A stretch of 45,753 nt of DNA from an uncultured Verrucomicrobiota bacterium. GTDB taxonomy: Bacteria > Verrucomicrobiota > Kiritimatiellia > CAIQIC01 > Lenti-01. Positions 26,086 through 34,003 of this stretch are shown in pieces. The notes under the pieces are model-generated. The model was not told where the DNA came from and did not search any database. It worked only from the letters and a program-made list of their open reading frames with translations. How positions within the stretch are numbered: position 1 is the first letter of the stretch; the number at the start of each line of letters is the position of its first letter. Both the position numbers and the translations under genes were made by a program. The stretch spans positions 1 through 45,753 of the forward strand of contig CALMNW010000078.1 of the NCBI GenBank assembly GCA_937872095.1, read 5' to 3'.

Positions 26086-26198
26086 GAATTTAGCCGCAGA
26101 GAGCGCAGAGTGCACAGAGAGAGCAAAAGATCATGATGGGTTTGAAAATCCAGAAGATCTCGCCCTGTGATACTCTGCGCTCTCTGCGGCGAAAATTC
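26086..26198. repeat. MITE-like inverted-repeat element, about 113 bp
   Basis: Two arms of about 32 bases (26086-26117 and 26165-26198) are inverted copies of one another. The core GCCGCAGAGAGCGCAGAG is perfect over 18 bases, with single-base indels outside. The 47-base centre is AT-richer. It lies in a 363-base gap (25999-26361) between divergent genes and contains no open frame of note. It may be a non-autonomous transposable element or a long RNA hairpin. The remainder of the gap carries the ygfK ribosome-binding site. Confidence 0.75.
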
Positions 26199-26361
26199 TT
26201 GGTTTTCGGTTTGCATCGCCGTCCGGTCAAGCGGTTCGACGGATTTTCGGGCGCGACGGCTTGGGCGCTTGCGGGGGGCGGGGCGGACGTGCGAGTATGC
26301 CCCTTCGCGCGTCCGGGAGGAGTCCGGCGCGGAAGCATTGTTTGAATAGAGGAGTATCGCC

Positions 26362-29300
26362 ATGTCCGATCGTTTTCAGCCGTTGAGCATCAGCCAAGTC
26401 GCGCCCTGGGTCTTCGGGGAACTGGAGAAGCGCGGGAGCATCTTCGGGATTCCCAAAGAGCTGTTTTTCCGCCCGGCGGCGGGCGACGCGTTCCGGACGG
26501 CGATGTACAAGCAGCCGCTGGAGACGCCCTTCGGCGTGGCGGCGGGACCGCATTCGCAGATGGCGCAGAACATCGTGGCGGCCTGGCTGACGGGCTCGCG
26601 GTTCATCGAACTGAAGACGATCCAGACCCTCGACGAGCTGGAAGTCTCCAAGCCCTGCATCGACATCCAGGACGAAGGCTACAACGTGGAATGGTCGCAG
26701 GAGCTGAAGATCGACCAGTCGTTCAACGAGTACCTGATGGCGTGGGTGCTGGTGCACGCGCTGCAGCACAAGCTGGGCCATGCGGGCGCGCCGGGCATGA
26801 TCTTCAACATGAGCGTGGGCTACAACCTGGAAGGCATCCTCAAGCCCAACGTGCAGAGCTTCCTGAAGCGCATGGACGACGCCGGGGACGCGCTGGCAGC
26901 GACGGTTGCCGCGGTGGCGCAGGTCTATCCCGCGGTGAAGGACCTGCAAATCCCGTCGCGGCTGTCGGACAACGTGACGCTGTCGACGATGCACGGCTGC
27001 CCGCCGGACGAAATCGGCCGCATCGCGGCGTACCTGATCGAAGAGCGCGGGTTGCACACGAACGTGAAGCTGAACCCGACGCTGCTGGGGCCGGACGGCC
27101 TGCGCGGCATCCTGAACGGCGACCTCGGCTTCCGCCAGGTGACGGTGCCGGACGAGGCCTTCGGGCACGACCTGAAGTATCCGGACGCGCTGAAGATCCT
27201 GAACGACCTGCGGGCGCGCGCCGCGAAGAAGGGCGTGCAGTTCGGCGTGAAGCTCTCCAACACGCTGGAAGTCATCAACCACCGCGACGCCTTCTCGAAG
27301 AAGGAAAAGATGATGTACCTGTCGGGCCGGCCCCTGCAGGCGGTCACCGTGAACCTCGCGGCGAAGCTGGCGGCGGAATTCCAGGGCGATTTGCCGATGT
27401 CGTACGCGGGCGGCGCGGACTGCTGGAACGTGGCGGACCTGCTGGCGTGCGGCATGACGACCATCACGACGAGCTCCGACCTGCTGCGGCCCGGCGGCTA
27501 CGCGCGGACGCTGCAATACGTGTCCGAGACGGCGGCGGCCATGGCCAAGGCCGGCGCGAAGGACCTGCCCGCGTTCATCCTGGCCAAGGCCGGCGCGAAG
27601 GGCGGCGACGTGAAGGCGGCCGCGCTCGCGAACCTGACGAAGTACGCGGCCGAAGTGAAGCGGAACGCGCTCTACCAACGCGACACCTACGTGCGGCAGG
27701 ACACCAAGACGGAACGCCCGCTGGGTCTGTTCGACTGCGTGAAGGCGCCCTGCGCGGACATCTGCCCGATCCACCAGGACGTGCCGGCCTACATGCAGGC
27801 GGTCAAGGACGGGAAGTTCGACGAAGCCGCCGCGATCGTGCGGCGCGACAACGTGATGGGCGCCTCGCTCGGCCGCGCCTGCGACCACATCTGCGAGATG
27901 CCCTGCACGCGCGTGCACTACGATCTGCCGCTGGCCATCCGCGAAATGAAGCGGTTCATCATGGAGACGGGCCGAGATCCGGCGCTGAAGGTCGGCCCGG
28001 CGCGCAAGAACAAGGTCGCCGTGATCGGCGCGGGCCCCTGCGGCCTGTCGACGGCCGGCTTCCTGCGCGAAGGCGGCGTCGAAGTGACGGTGTTCGATTC
28101 CCGCAAGCAGGCCGGCGGCATGGCGACCATGACGCTGCCGATCTACCGCCTGATGCCCCCCGTGGTGCAGAAGGACGTGAAGCGGCTCGAAGCCGCCGGC
28201 GTGAAGTTCCAATTCGGCCAGACGGCCGGCCGCGATTTCACCTTCGATAGCCTGCGCAAGGACGGCTTCGAGTTCATCGTCGTGGCGGCGGGCGCCCAGA
28301 AGGGCTCCGCGCTGGGCATCGACGGCCAGGACGCCCAAGGCGTGCTGGACGGCATCACGATGCTGCGGGACGTGTGGGACGGCAAGATGACCGCGCTGAA
28401 AGGCCGCGTGGGCGTCATCGGCGGCGGCGACGTCGCGATGGACTGCGCGCGCGTGGCGAAGCGCCTCGGCGGCGACGTCACGGTGATCTATCGCCGCACG
28501 CGCGAGGAAATGCCCGCGCACCACGAAGAGCTGATGAGCCTGCTGCACGAGCAGATTCCGATCAAGGAACTGTCCGCGCCGAAGGCCGTCGTGGTCGAGA
28601 ACGGCCAGGTGAAGGGCTTGACGTGTTCGACGATGCAGCTGGGCGAGCCGGACGCGTCCGGCCGGCGGCGGCCGGTGGAAGTGCCCGGCGCCGATTTCAC
28701 GATCGGACTGGACGTGGTCATCGCGGCCATCGGCCAGCAGCCGTTCCTGGATTTCCTGAAGGACAGCGGCATCGCGACGAACCGCAAGGGCTACGTCGTG
28801 GCCGACGAAGCGACCTGCGCGACCTCGGTCGCGAACGTCTTTGCGGGCGGCGACGCCGTGAACAACGGTCCGCTCTCGCTGGTGAAGGCGGAAGGCGACG
28901 GCAAGAAAATCGCGGCCGAAATCCTGCGGCGCGTCGCGGGCGCGGAGCCCGCGGCGGAACCGATGCGCTGCACGGGCGGGCTGGACCTGCCGGAACGGCT
29001 GCGCCAGCAGGCCACGCGCATCCGGCGCGTGGACGTGCCCGAGCTGCCGCTGGCGAAGCGCGGCGGGTTCGACGAAGTCATCCAGACGATGGCCCCGGCC
29101 GTCGCGCAGGCCGAAGCCGCGCGCTGCCTGCGCTGCGACGAGTTCTGCTCGCTGTGCACGAGCGTCTGCCCGAACCAGGCCTTCCTGACCTACGCCAGCA
29201 AGCCGTTCTCGGCGGATCTCGCGACGTGGACGGTGAAAGGCGGTCGCGGCGTGGCCGACAAGCCGCAGAGTTTCGCGGTGGCGCAGGCCTCGCAGACGGC

Positions 29301-29691
29301 GGTGCTGACGGACTTCTGCAACGAGTGCGGCAACTGCGCGACGTTTTGTCCGACGGCGGGCCGGCCGTACCAGGACAAGCCGCGGCTGTACGTGTCCAAG
29401 AGCGAATTCGAGGCGCAGGCCGACAACGCGTTCCGGATCACGGGCGCGGGCGCGGCGCGGAAAATCGCGGGTCGTTTCGGCGGCGCGACGCACGAGCTGG
29501 CGCCGCAGGGCGCGGGCTACGTCTATCGCGCGCCGGGGCTGACGGTGGCGCTGGACGCGACGCTCAAGCCGGCCGGCGAGCCGGAAGTGTCCGCGCCGGA
29601 CGGTGCGACGGTCGGCCTGGTGCCGGCGGCGATCCTGGCCACGCTGCTGCGCGGCATCGCGCCGGAACAACTGCCCGTTGTGGCGGAATAA
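26362..29691 (+). CDS. ygfK: YgfK-type putative selenate reductase / dihydropyrimidine dehydrogenase-like flavoprotein
   Basis: A 1109-residue oxidoreductase close in order and motifs to E. coli YgfK. The N-terminal 440 residues are a dihydroorotate-dehydrogenase-like flavin domain (RSIFGIP, AAGPHSQMAQNIV, STMHGCPPDE, KLNPTLLG). Next is a cysteine-rich iron-sulphur part (CVKAPCADICPIHQD ... CDHICEMPCTR), then an FAD-binding VIGAGPCGLS near 554, an NAD(P)-binding VIGGGDVAMDCARVAKRLG near 683, and two C-terminal clusters (CLRCDEFCSLCTSVCP near 922 and CNECGNCATFCP near 986). GAGGAG precedes the ATG. In E. coli the gene sits with ssnA and xdh-like genes for purine/selenium metabolism; here it is alone, so its redox partner and substrate are open. 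A strong terminator follows. Confidence 0.9.
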   Translation: MSDRFQPLSISQVAPWVFGELEKRGSIFGIPKELFFRPAAGDAFRTAMYKQPLETPFGVAAGPHSQMAQNIVAAWLTGSRFIELKTIQTLDELEVSKPCIDIQDEGYNVEWSQELKIDQSFNEYLMAWVLVHALQHKLGHAGAPGMIFNMSVGYNLEGILKPNVQSFLKRMDDAGDALAATVAAVAQVYPAVKDLQIPSRLSDNVTLSTMHGCPPDEIGRIAAYLIEERGLHTNVKLNPTLLGPDGLRGILNGDLGFRQVTVPDEAFGHDLKYPDALKILNDLRARAAKKGVQFGVKLSNTLEVINHRDAFSKKEKMMYLSGRPLQAVTVNLAAKLAAEFQGDLPMSYAGGADCWNVADLLACGMTTITTSSDLLRPGGYARTLQYVSETAAAMAKAGAKDLPAFILAKAGAKGGDVKAAALANLTKYAAEVKRNALYQRDTYVRQDTKTERPLGLFDCVKAPCADICPIHQDVPAYMQAVKDGKFDEAAAIVRRDNVMGASLGRACDHICEMPCTRVHYDLPLAIREMKRFIMETGRDPALKVGPARKNKVAVIGAGPCGLSTAGFLREGGVEVTVFDSRKQAGGMATMTLPIYRLMPPVVQKDVKRLEAAGVKFQFGQTAGRDFTFDSLRKDGFEFIVVAAGAQKGSALGIDGQDAQGVLDGITMLRDVWDGKMTALKGRVGVIGGGDVAMDCARVAKRLGGDVTVIYRRTREEMPAHHEELMSLLHEQIPIKELSAPKAVVVENGQVKGLTCSTMQLGEPDASGRRRPVEVPGADFTIGLDVVIAAIGQQPFLDFLKDSGIATNRKGYVVADEATCATSVANVFAGGDAVNNGPLSLVKAEGDGKKIAAEILRRVAGAEPAAEPMRCTGGLDLPERLRQQATRIRRVDVPELPLAKRGGFDEVIQTMAPAVAQAEAARCLRCDEFCSLCTSVCPNQAFLTYASKPFSADLATWTVKGGRGVADKPQSFAVAQASQTAVLTDFCNECGNCATFCPTAGRPYQDKPRLYVSKSEFEAQADNAFRITGAGAARKIAGRFGGATHELAPQGAGYVYRAPGLTVALDATLKPAGEPEVSAPDGATVGLVPAAILATLLRGIAPEQLPVVAE

Positions 29692-29707
29692 TTGGAGCAA
29701 CCGCAAG

Positions 29708-29738
29708 GGCGGAACGGCGAAAGCCGTTCCGCCTTTTT
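29708..29738 (+). terminator. Rho-independent terminator after ygfK
   Basis: GGCGGAACGGC-GAAA-GCCGTTCCGCC is a perfect 11-bp stem with a stable GAAA tetraloop, followed by TTTTT. It begins 16 bases after the ygfK stop. Confidence 0.95.
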
Positions 29739-29795
29739 CATTGGCCGCCATTCTCGGGGTGGATTTCGAAAAATTGAACAGCGTCGTCCTCGGCT

Positions 29796-29819
29796 TACAA
29801 TTGTTTGCAAACAATTGTA
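29796..29819. promoter_or_regulatory. Perfect palindrome, copy 1 (core CAATTGTTTGCAAACAATTG)
   Basis: A 24-base exact palindrome whose central 20 bases equal those at 30490-30509. This copy lies between the convergent ends of ygfK and the winged-helix gene, where no promoter is needed, so it may be a leftover operator. Sequence right after it (ATTGAAAAACTACTGGAGAG) resembles the sequence after copy 2 (CAATAGAGTCGTGGACAGGA). Confidence 0.7.
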
Positions 29820-29873
29820 TTGAAAAACTACTGGAGAGTTGCCCGCGCGTGAAATCAAGTATTGCCGCGGAAC

Positions 29874-30449
29874 CTACTTGGATTGCTTCAACAGATCGAC
29901 CAAGGCTCGCGCCAACGGATGAGCAGGTACTTTGAAGCCGACGAGGGCTCCATGCCGTTCCACGAAGCCGCTTTTTTCCAAGGTACGCAGATGCTGTGCC
30001 AGGCCAAACGGCGAGAAATGCAACTGCATCTGCAGATCAGGCAAACTGCATGGACCTTCCAGAAGCGTCCGGACGATGGTTACGCGGCGTTCATGGGCGA
30101 GGCCATTGGAAATCGCGCACATCTCGGGATCGCGGCTGGCCGGGTAGCGCTTCAGCGCGGATTGGATGGCTTTGAGCAAAGGTGCGGCAGATGGAACTTG
30201 GGGATCGGCCTCCATGCGATAGATGAGCGGGCGGCCGCAGCGCGCGGCTTTGAGCAGGCCGCGGGATTGAATCCGGCGCAATTCCTGGCTGGCGCAAGCG
30301 CGCTTGATGCCGATTGCCGCCCCCAAATCGCTCACATTGAGGCCAGGGTGATCATAGAGTTGCCGCAGCAGCTGAACACGGCTATTGCCTGCGAGCATCT
30401 TGCATGTTCGCCAGAGGGTGGGATTCATCAGGAGCACGGCATTCTGCAT
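29874..30449 (-). CDS. Tandem winged-helix (ArsR-like) transcription regulator
   Basis: A 191-residue protein made of two winged-helix units. Unit 1 is about residues 10-80 (RVQLLRQLYDHPGLNVSDLGAAIG, then ASQELRRIQSRGLL) and unit 2 about 115-190 (ERRVTIVRTLLEGPCSLPDLQ, then FGLAQHLRTLEKSGFV), so it looks like an internal duplication of an ArsR-type domain. It would bind as a monomer or as a dimer with four reading heads. Its promoter (30461-30489) abuts a 20-bp perfect palindrome, which suggests autoregulation and control of the divergent PAP2 gene. No metal-binding cysteine cluster typical of ArsR or SmtB is evident, so the signal is unknown. Confidence 0.8.
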   Translation of the reverse strand: MQNAVLLMNPTLWRTCKMLAGNSRVQLLRQLYDHPGLNVSDLGAAIGIKRACASQELRRIQSRGLLKAARCGRPLIYRMEADPQVPSAAPLLKAIQSALKRYPASRDPEMCAISNGLAHERRVTIVRTLLEGPCSLPDLQMQLHFSPFGLAQHLRTLEKSGFVERHGALVGFKVPAHPLARALVDLLKQSK

Positions 30450-30460
30450 GTTTGCCGATC

Positions 30461-30489
30461 ATTGTAGCCGCTTGGGATCGCCCCGTAAA
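30461..30489 (-). promoter_or_regulatory. Predicted promoter of the winged-helix gene
   Basis: On the minus strand TTTACG (30489-30484), 17 bases, TACAAT (30466-30461). The -10 box ends 11 bases before the ATG, which implies a leader of only about five bases and explains the missing Shine-Dalgarno. The palindrome at 30490-30509 touches the -35 box. Confidence 0.55.
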
Positions 30490-30509
30490 CAATTGTTTGC
30501 AAACAATTG
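30490..30509. promoter_or_regulatory. Perfect palindrome, copy 2, in the divergent promoter region
   Basis: CAATTGTTTGCAAACAATTG, a 20-base exact palindrome directly beside the -35 box of the winged-helix gene and 61 bases before the PAP2 start. The position suits an operator that controls both divergent genes. Confidence 0.75.
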
Positions 30510-30570
30510 CAATAGAGTCGTGGACAGGAGAATGGAGGGCGTGTTAGCTTGATCGCAGATTGGAGCAGAG

Positions 30571-31488
30571 ATGAACGAACTGGGTCTGACTTGTTTGAAG
30601 CGGCTGCAAGAATGGCGCACGCCGGCGCTGGAGGATTTCTTTCTCCAGATCACGCACGGCGGCGAGGGCTTTTGGTTGCTGGCCATCGCGGGATCGCTGT
30701 TCTGGCTGTTCGGGGCGCGCCTCGCGTATCGCGTGGGCTTTGCCTTGGCGACGGGCGACCTGCTGGCCGGCGCGCTGAAGAGCACTTTCTGCGTGCCGCG
30801 CCCGTGGGTGCGCGATCCGTCCATCCTGCCGGTGCCCGAAGCGCAGTACGGCGCGTTCGGCTACTCGTTCCCCAGCGGGCATACGGCGAACACGGCGCTG
30901 CTCTGGGGCGGCCTGGCCGCGGCGGTCCGCCGCTGGTGGCTGTGGGTGCCGGCGCTGCTCTGGATCGGCCTGATGGCCGCCTCGCGGATGGTGCTGGGCG
31001 TGCATACGCCGGTGGACGTGATCGGCTCGCTGCTGCTGGCGATTCCGACGGTGTGGGCCATGGGGCGGGTCTACGACTGGACGGAACGGAATCCGTCGAA
31101 AGCGTGGCTGGTGCTGGCAGGGGCCGTCGCCGTGGCGTTGACGGCGTGGGCGTTCGTGCGCTTCAAGCCGTTGCCGCCGGACGCGGATCCGGGATTCTCG
31201 AAGGATGCGTTCCGGGCGGTCTGGGGCCTGTTGGGATTTTTCGGCGCGTGGTTCGTGGAACGGAAATACGTCCGGTTCGATCCGGACAAGCTGGGCGGAT
31301 ACCGCGTGGTGGCCGTCGTAGTCGGCGTCTTGGTGCTCTCGCTGATGCTCGGGAATCTGCCGCGCCTGCTGGCGCCGTTCCTGGGGCTGGAAATCGCGTC
31401 CTACGTCGCGGCCGCGGCGAATCCGATCTGGATCTTCGTGGTCTGGCCGTTCCTGCTCAAGGGACTGGAAAAGCCCGCGCCGCGATAA
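30571..31488 (+). CDS. PAP2-family membrane phosphatase
   Basis: A 305-residue integral membrane protein with all three signature motifs of PAP2 (lipid or undecaprenyl-pyrophosphate) phosphatases: K70-STFCVP-R77-P78, P101-SGH104, and S138-R139...H145-TPV-D149. H104 and H145 are the expected catalytic residues. Several hydrophobic helices surround the motifs, and the C-terminal 110 residues add further helices and a short polar loop. The protein cleaves phosphate from lipid phosphates at the membrane; the exact lipid is not set by the sequence. GGAG lies eight bases before the ATG at 30571. The gene is divergent from the winged-helix regulator, with the shared palindrome between, so it may be that regulator's target. 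Confidence 0.9.
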   Translation: MNELGLTCLKRLQEWRTPALEDFFLQITHGGEGFWLLAIAGSLFWLFGARLAYRVGFALATGDLLAGALKSTFCVPRPWVRDPSILPVPEAQYGAFGYSFPSGHTANTALLWGGLAAAVRRWWLWVPALLWIGLMAASRMVLGVHTPVDVIGSLLLAIPTVWAMGRVYDWTERNPSKAWLVLAGAVAVALTAWAFVRFKPLPPDADPGFSKDAFRAVWGLLGFFGAWFVERKYVRFDPDKLGGYRVVAVVVGVLVLSLMLGNLPRLLAPFLGLEIASYVAAAANPIWIFVVWPFLLKGLEKPAPR

Positions 31489-31515
31489 AACGCCGCGGGA
31501 GCAACTGGGAGAAAA

Positions 31516-32793
31516 TCAGCGCGAAAAGCGGCGCTTGGCCTTGGGCGACCCGAAGGAACGGGTGCCGCCCGGATGCGGTTTCCGGTTTTGTCCTCCCGGC
31601 TTTCCGCCGGGTTTGGGGGACGAATGCGCGCGGCGCGGACCGGGCGCGTGCGCGGCCGGCGCGGCGGGTTTCGCGGAATAATCGAAGCCCTCGATGCGGC
31701 GCCGCTCGATCTTGAAACCCATCACGCGCTCGATGGCGCGCACCGAACTTTCGTCCTCGTGGGTCGTGAAGGTGAAGGCGTCGCCGGTTTTGGCGGCGCG
31801 GCCGGTGCGGCCGATGCGGTGCGTGTAGTCGTCCACCGTGGCGGGCATGTCGTAGTTGATGACGTGCGTGATGGCCTCGACGTCGATGCCGCGCGCGGCG
31901 AGATCCGTCGCGACCAGGATCTGGTGCTGGCCGGACTTGAAGCCGTCGAGGGCGGCCTGCCGCTGGCGCTGGGACAGATTGCCCTGCAGGCTGGCGGCGC
32001 GGTAGCCGGAGGCGCACAGCTGCGCCGCGAGGCGCTTGGCGCGGTGCTTCGTGCGCGTGAAGACCAGCACGGACCCGGCGCCGATGTTCTTCAGAAGCGC
32101 CAGCAGCATCGCGGTTTTTTGCGTTTGTTCCACCGGATAGAGCGCGTGGTCGACCGTCGCCGCCGGTTTGGAATGGGCGATCTGGACGGTGACGGGATCG
32201 TGCAGGATGTCGTGGACCAGCGCGCGGATTTCGTCGGGCATGGTCGCGGAAAACAGGAGGATCTGGCGCTTCGCGGGGAGGCGCTGGAGAATCTTGCGGA
32301 TGTCCGGCAGGAAGCCCATGTCGAACATGCGGTCGGCTTCGTCGAGGACGAGGCACTCGACGCGGTTCAAATTGAATTTGCCTTGGCCGAGGAGATCCAG
32401 CAGGCGGCCGGGGCAGGCGATGGCGATTTCCGCGCCTTGGCGGATGCCGTTGATTTGCGGTTGCTGGCCCACGCCGCCGTAGATGGTGACGTGGCGGAAG
32501 CTCGTGTGCTCGCCCAGTTTGATCAGCACGTCCTTCGTCTGTTCGGCCAGTTCGCGCGTGGGGCCGACGATCAGCGCGCGCAACTGGTGGCGCGGGCCGG
32601 ACATCAGGCGGTGAAGGAGGGGCAGGACGAACGCGGCGGTCTTGCCGGTTCCGGTCTGGGCCAGGCCCACGACGTCGCGTCCCGCGAGAATGGCCGGAAT
32701 GGCCTGTTTCTGGATCGGGGTCGTGACGGCATAGCCTTGTTTGGCGACGTTCTGAAGGAGCCGGGGATCGAGGCCCAGCGATTGGAAGCTCAT
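31516..32793 (-). CDS. rhlE: DEAD-box RNA helicase, RhlE-like
   Basis: A 425-residue ATP-dependent RNA helicase with the full motif set: Q motif (TTPIQKQAIP), AQTGTGKT (45-52), PTRELAEQ (79-86), DEAD (151-154), SAT, and HRIGRTGR. After the two RecA-like domains there is a basic, Gly/Pro-rich tail (KPGGKPGGQNRKPHPG) typical of RhlE-type enzymes, which remodel structured RNA and ribosome precursors and are often cold-induced. The start at 32793 (MSFQSLGL) is chosen over 32976 because AGGAGA lies upstream and the extra 61 residues have no family match. A perfect hairpin lies 77 bases upstream (32870-32889). The gene is convergent with the PAP2 gene. The exact DEAD-box subfamily is less sure than the helicase call. 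Confidence 0.9.
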   Translation of the reverse strand: MSFQSLGLDPRLLQNVAKQGYAVTTPIQKQAIPAILAGRDVVGLAQTGTGKTAAFVLPLLHRLMSGPRHQLRALIVGPTRELAEQTKDVLIKLGEHTSFRHVTIYGGVGQQPQINGIRQGAEIAIACPGRLLDLLGQGKFNLNRVECLVLDEADRMFDMGFLPDIRKILQRLPAKRQILLFSATMPDEIRALVHDILHDPVTVQIAHSKPAATVDHALYPVEQTQKTAMLLALLKNIGAGSVLVFTRTKHRAKRLAAQLCASGYRAASLQGNLSQRQRQAALDGFKSGQHQILVATDLAARGIDVEAITHVINYDMPATVDDYTHRIGRTGRAAKTGDAFTFTTHEDESSVRAIERVMGFKIERRRIEGFDYSAKPAAPAAHAPGPRRAHSSPKPGGKPGGQNRKPHPGGTRSFGSPKAKRRFSR

Positions 32794-32869
32794 GGTAGGA
32801 ATCTCCTGGTGGCGGACTGCGAAAAGTGGTTTTTCGTGACGCCATCGGCCAAGGAAACCACGCCGTCCT

Positions 32870-32889
32870 GCGGATCCGGTTGGATCCGC
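32870..32889 (-). promoter_or_regulatory. Perfect hairpin in the helicase 5' region
   Basis: GCGGATCC-GGTT-GGATCCGC, an 8-bp perfect stem with a 4-base loop, in the 244-base gap between the DUF218 gene and the helicase start. DEAD-box helicase genes often have long structured leaders; the hairpin might also be a weak terminator of the upstream gene, though it has no T-run. Confidence 0.3.
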
Positions 32890-33037
32890 GGCCGGCTTGC
32901 CGCGCATCTGGCGCGACGGGAGGCGGGACAGTACGGCATCCGTTCCCGATTGTCCAGCGCCGGGTTCGAAGCCCAAGGATTCGAAGCGGAAAACAGAATG
33001 ATGGAAGCGGATCGGCGGGCGGTGCAGGATCCGGCGG

Positions 33038-33661
33038 CTACTGGCCTTTGAACAGATAGACGTGCCAGTAGTGCAGTTCGTGGCGCAGGAAGCCGAACTT
33101 GGTTTTCCAGGAGCGATAGCGGGACGTCGGGGTGGGCGAGGACACGGCGGGAATTCCCAAATCGCGGGCCATCCACATGGCGCGCCGCATGTGCAGCGGG
33201 TCGCTCACGAGGATCGCCGTCCGCAGGCCGTGGGCTTCCATGAGCGCGCGGGCTTCGGTGAGGTTCTGCTGGGTGGTGCGCGAGCGGGGTTCCGTCAAGA
33301 CGTCCGCAGCCGGGACGCCCTCCCGAACGGCATAGGCGGCGCCGACTTCGCTTTCGGCATGGGTGGCGCCGTCTCCATAGCCGCCCGTGAAGATGATCTT
33401 GGATACCTGCCGGGACCGATAGAGGGAAATCGCATGGCGGATCCGCTCTTCGAAGACGGGGGAGGGCCGCGCGCCGTAGGCGGCGGCGCCCAACACGATC
33501 GCGCAATCCGATTTGACGGCATGATCCGTCAGCCCGTAGGACCAGATGGCGGTGCCCAGCGCGACGAGCCAAGCGATCAGCGCGAAGGCGCCCACACCGA
33601 GCCCGATCAAGACGCGGCGTATCGCGGCGAAAACCTGGGGCGATCGGATTCCGGATGTCAT
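33038..33661 (-). CDS. DUF218 (YdcF/SanA-like) membrane-anchored protein
   Basis: A 207-residue protein with one N-terminal membrane helix (about 17-43) and a DUF218 domain: CAIVLGAAAYG, ERIRHAISLYRSRQVSKIIFTGG, then SRTTQQNLTEAR and VSDPLHMRRAMWMARD. This matches the YdcF/SanA/ElyC group, whose members affect envelope integrity, such as vancomycin sensitivity or peptidoglycan-lipid cycling; the biochemical reaction is not established. The domain would face outward. It is upstream of the helicase gene on the same strand but separated by 244 bases. The start at 33661 places the helix properly; no strong Shine-Dalgarno is visible. Confidence 0.85.
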   Translation of the reverse strand: MTSGIRSPQVFAAIRRVLIGLGVGAFALIAWLVALGTAIWSYGLTDHAVKSDCAIVLGAAAYGARPSPVFEERIRHAISLYRSRQVSKIIFTGGYGDGATHAESEVGAAYAVREGVPAADVLTEPRSRTTQQNLTEARALMEAHGLRTAILVSDPLHMRRAMWMARDLGIPAVSSPTPTSRYRSWKTKFGFLRHELHYWHVYLFKGQ

Positions 33662-33765
33662 GCGAGAATTTTGCGGGTGGTTTTCAATGTTGCGACCGGA
33701 TGCTTTATACCTTCATTCCCACGATCCATGCCAGCCCGGAGCGGCGATTTCGTACACATGAATAC

Positions 33766-33813
33766 GAGACAAAATGTCTCATTTGAGTTAAACTATCCGT
33801 TACATAATGTCTC
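33766..33813. promoter_or_regulatory. GAGAC/GTCTC motifs upstream of the Hsp20 genes
   Basis: GAGAC-AAAAT-GTCTC (33766-33780) is a perfect inverted repeat, and the half AATGTCTC recurs at 33806-33813, 33 bases on. The surrounding gap (33662-34003) is AT-rich and has no gene. The motifs may be a regulatory site for the heat-shock pair 190 bases downstream. A TATAAAAT stretch near 33890 could be a -10 box. Confidence 0.35.
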
Positions 33814-34003
33814 TTCTGTCGATCCGAAAGGGGTCATATGCTCTCTGGTAAAATATTCGCATAACAAGTGAAATCAATTAGATATGAAATATAAAATCGG
33901 CCTGAAAGCCAACCGTTCGATTTTTGGCATTGGGGATGCTTCTGATGGGGCGGAAGAAAAAGAATGGAACAGGCAAGACCATCTCAGAAAGGAGTAATCC
34001 ATC

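Noticed and set aside
25024..26136. 370-codon plus-strand frame opposite the coiled-coil protein gene
   Set aside because: Gly/Arg/Ala-rich shadow translation; the minus strand has a Shine-Dalgarno and signal peptide.
29862..30467. 201-codon plus-strand frame opposite the winged-helix gene
   Set aside because: No domain, and it lies fully antisense to a protein with two clear winged-helix units and its own promoter.
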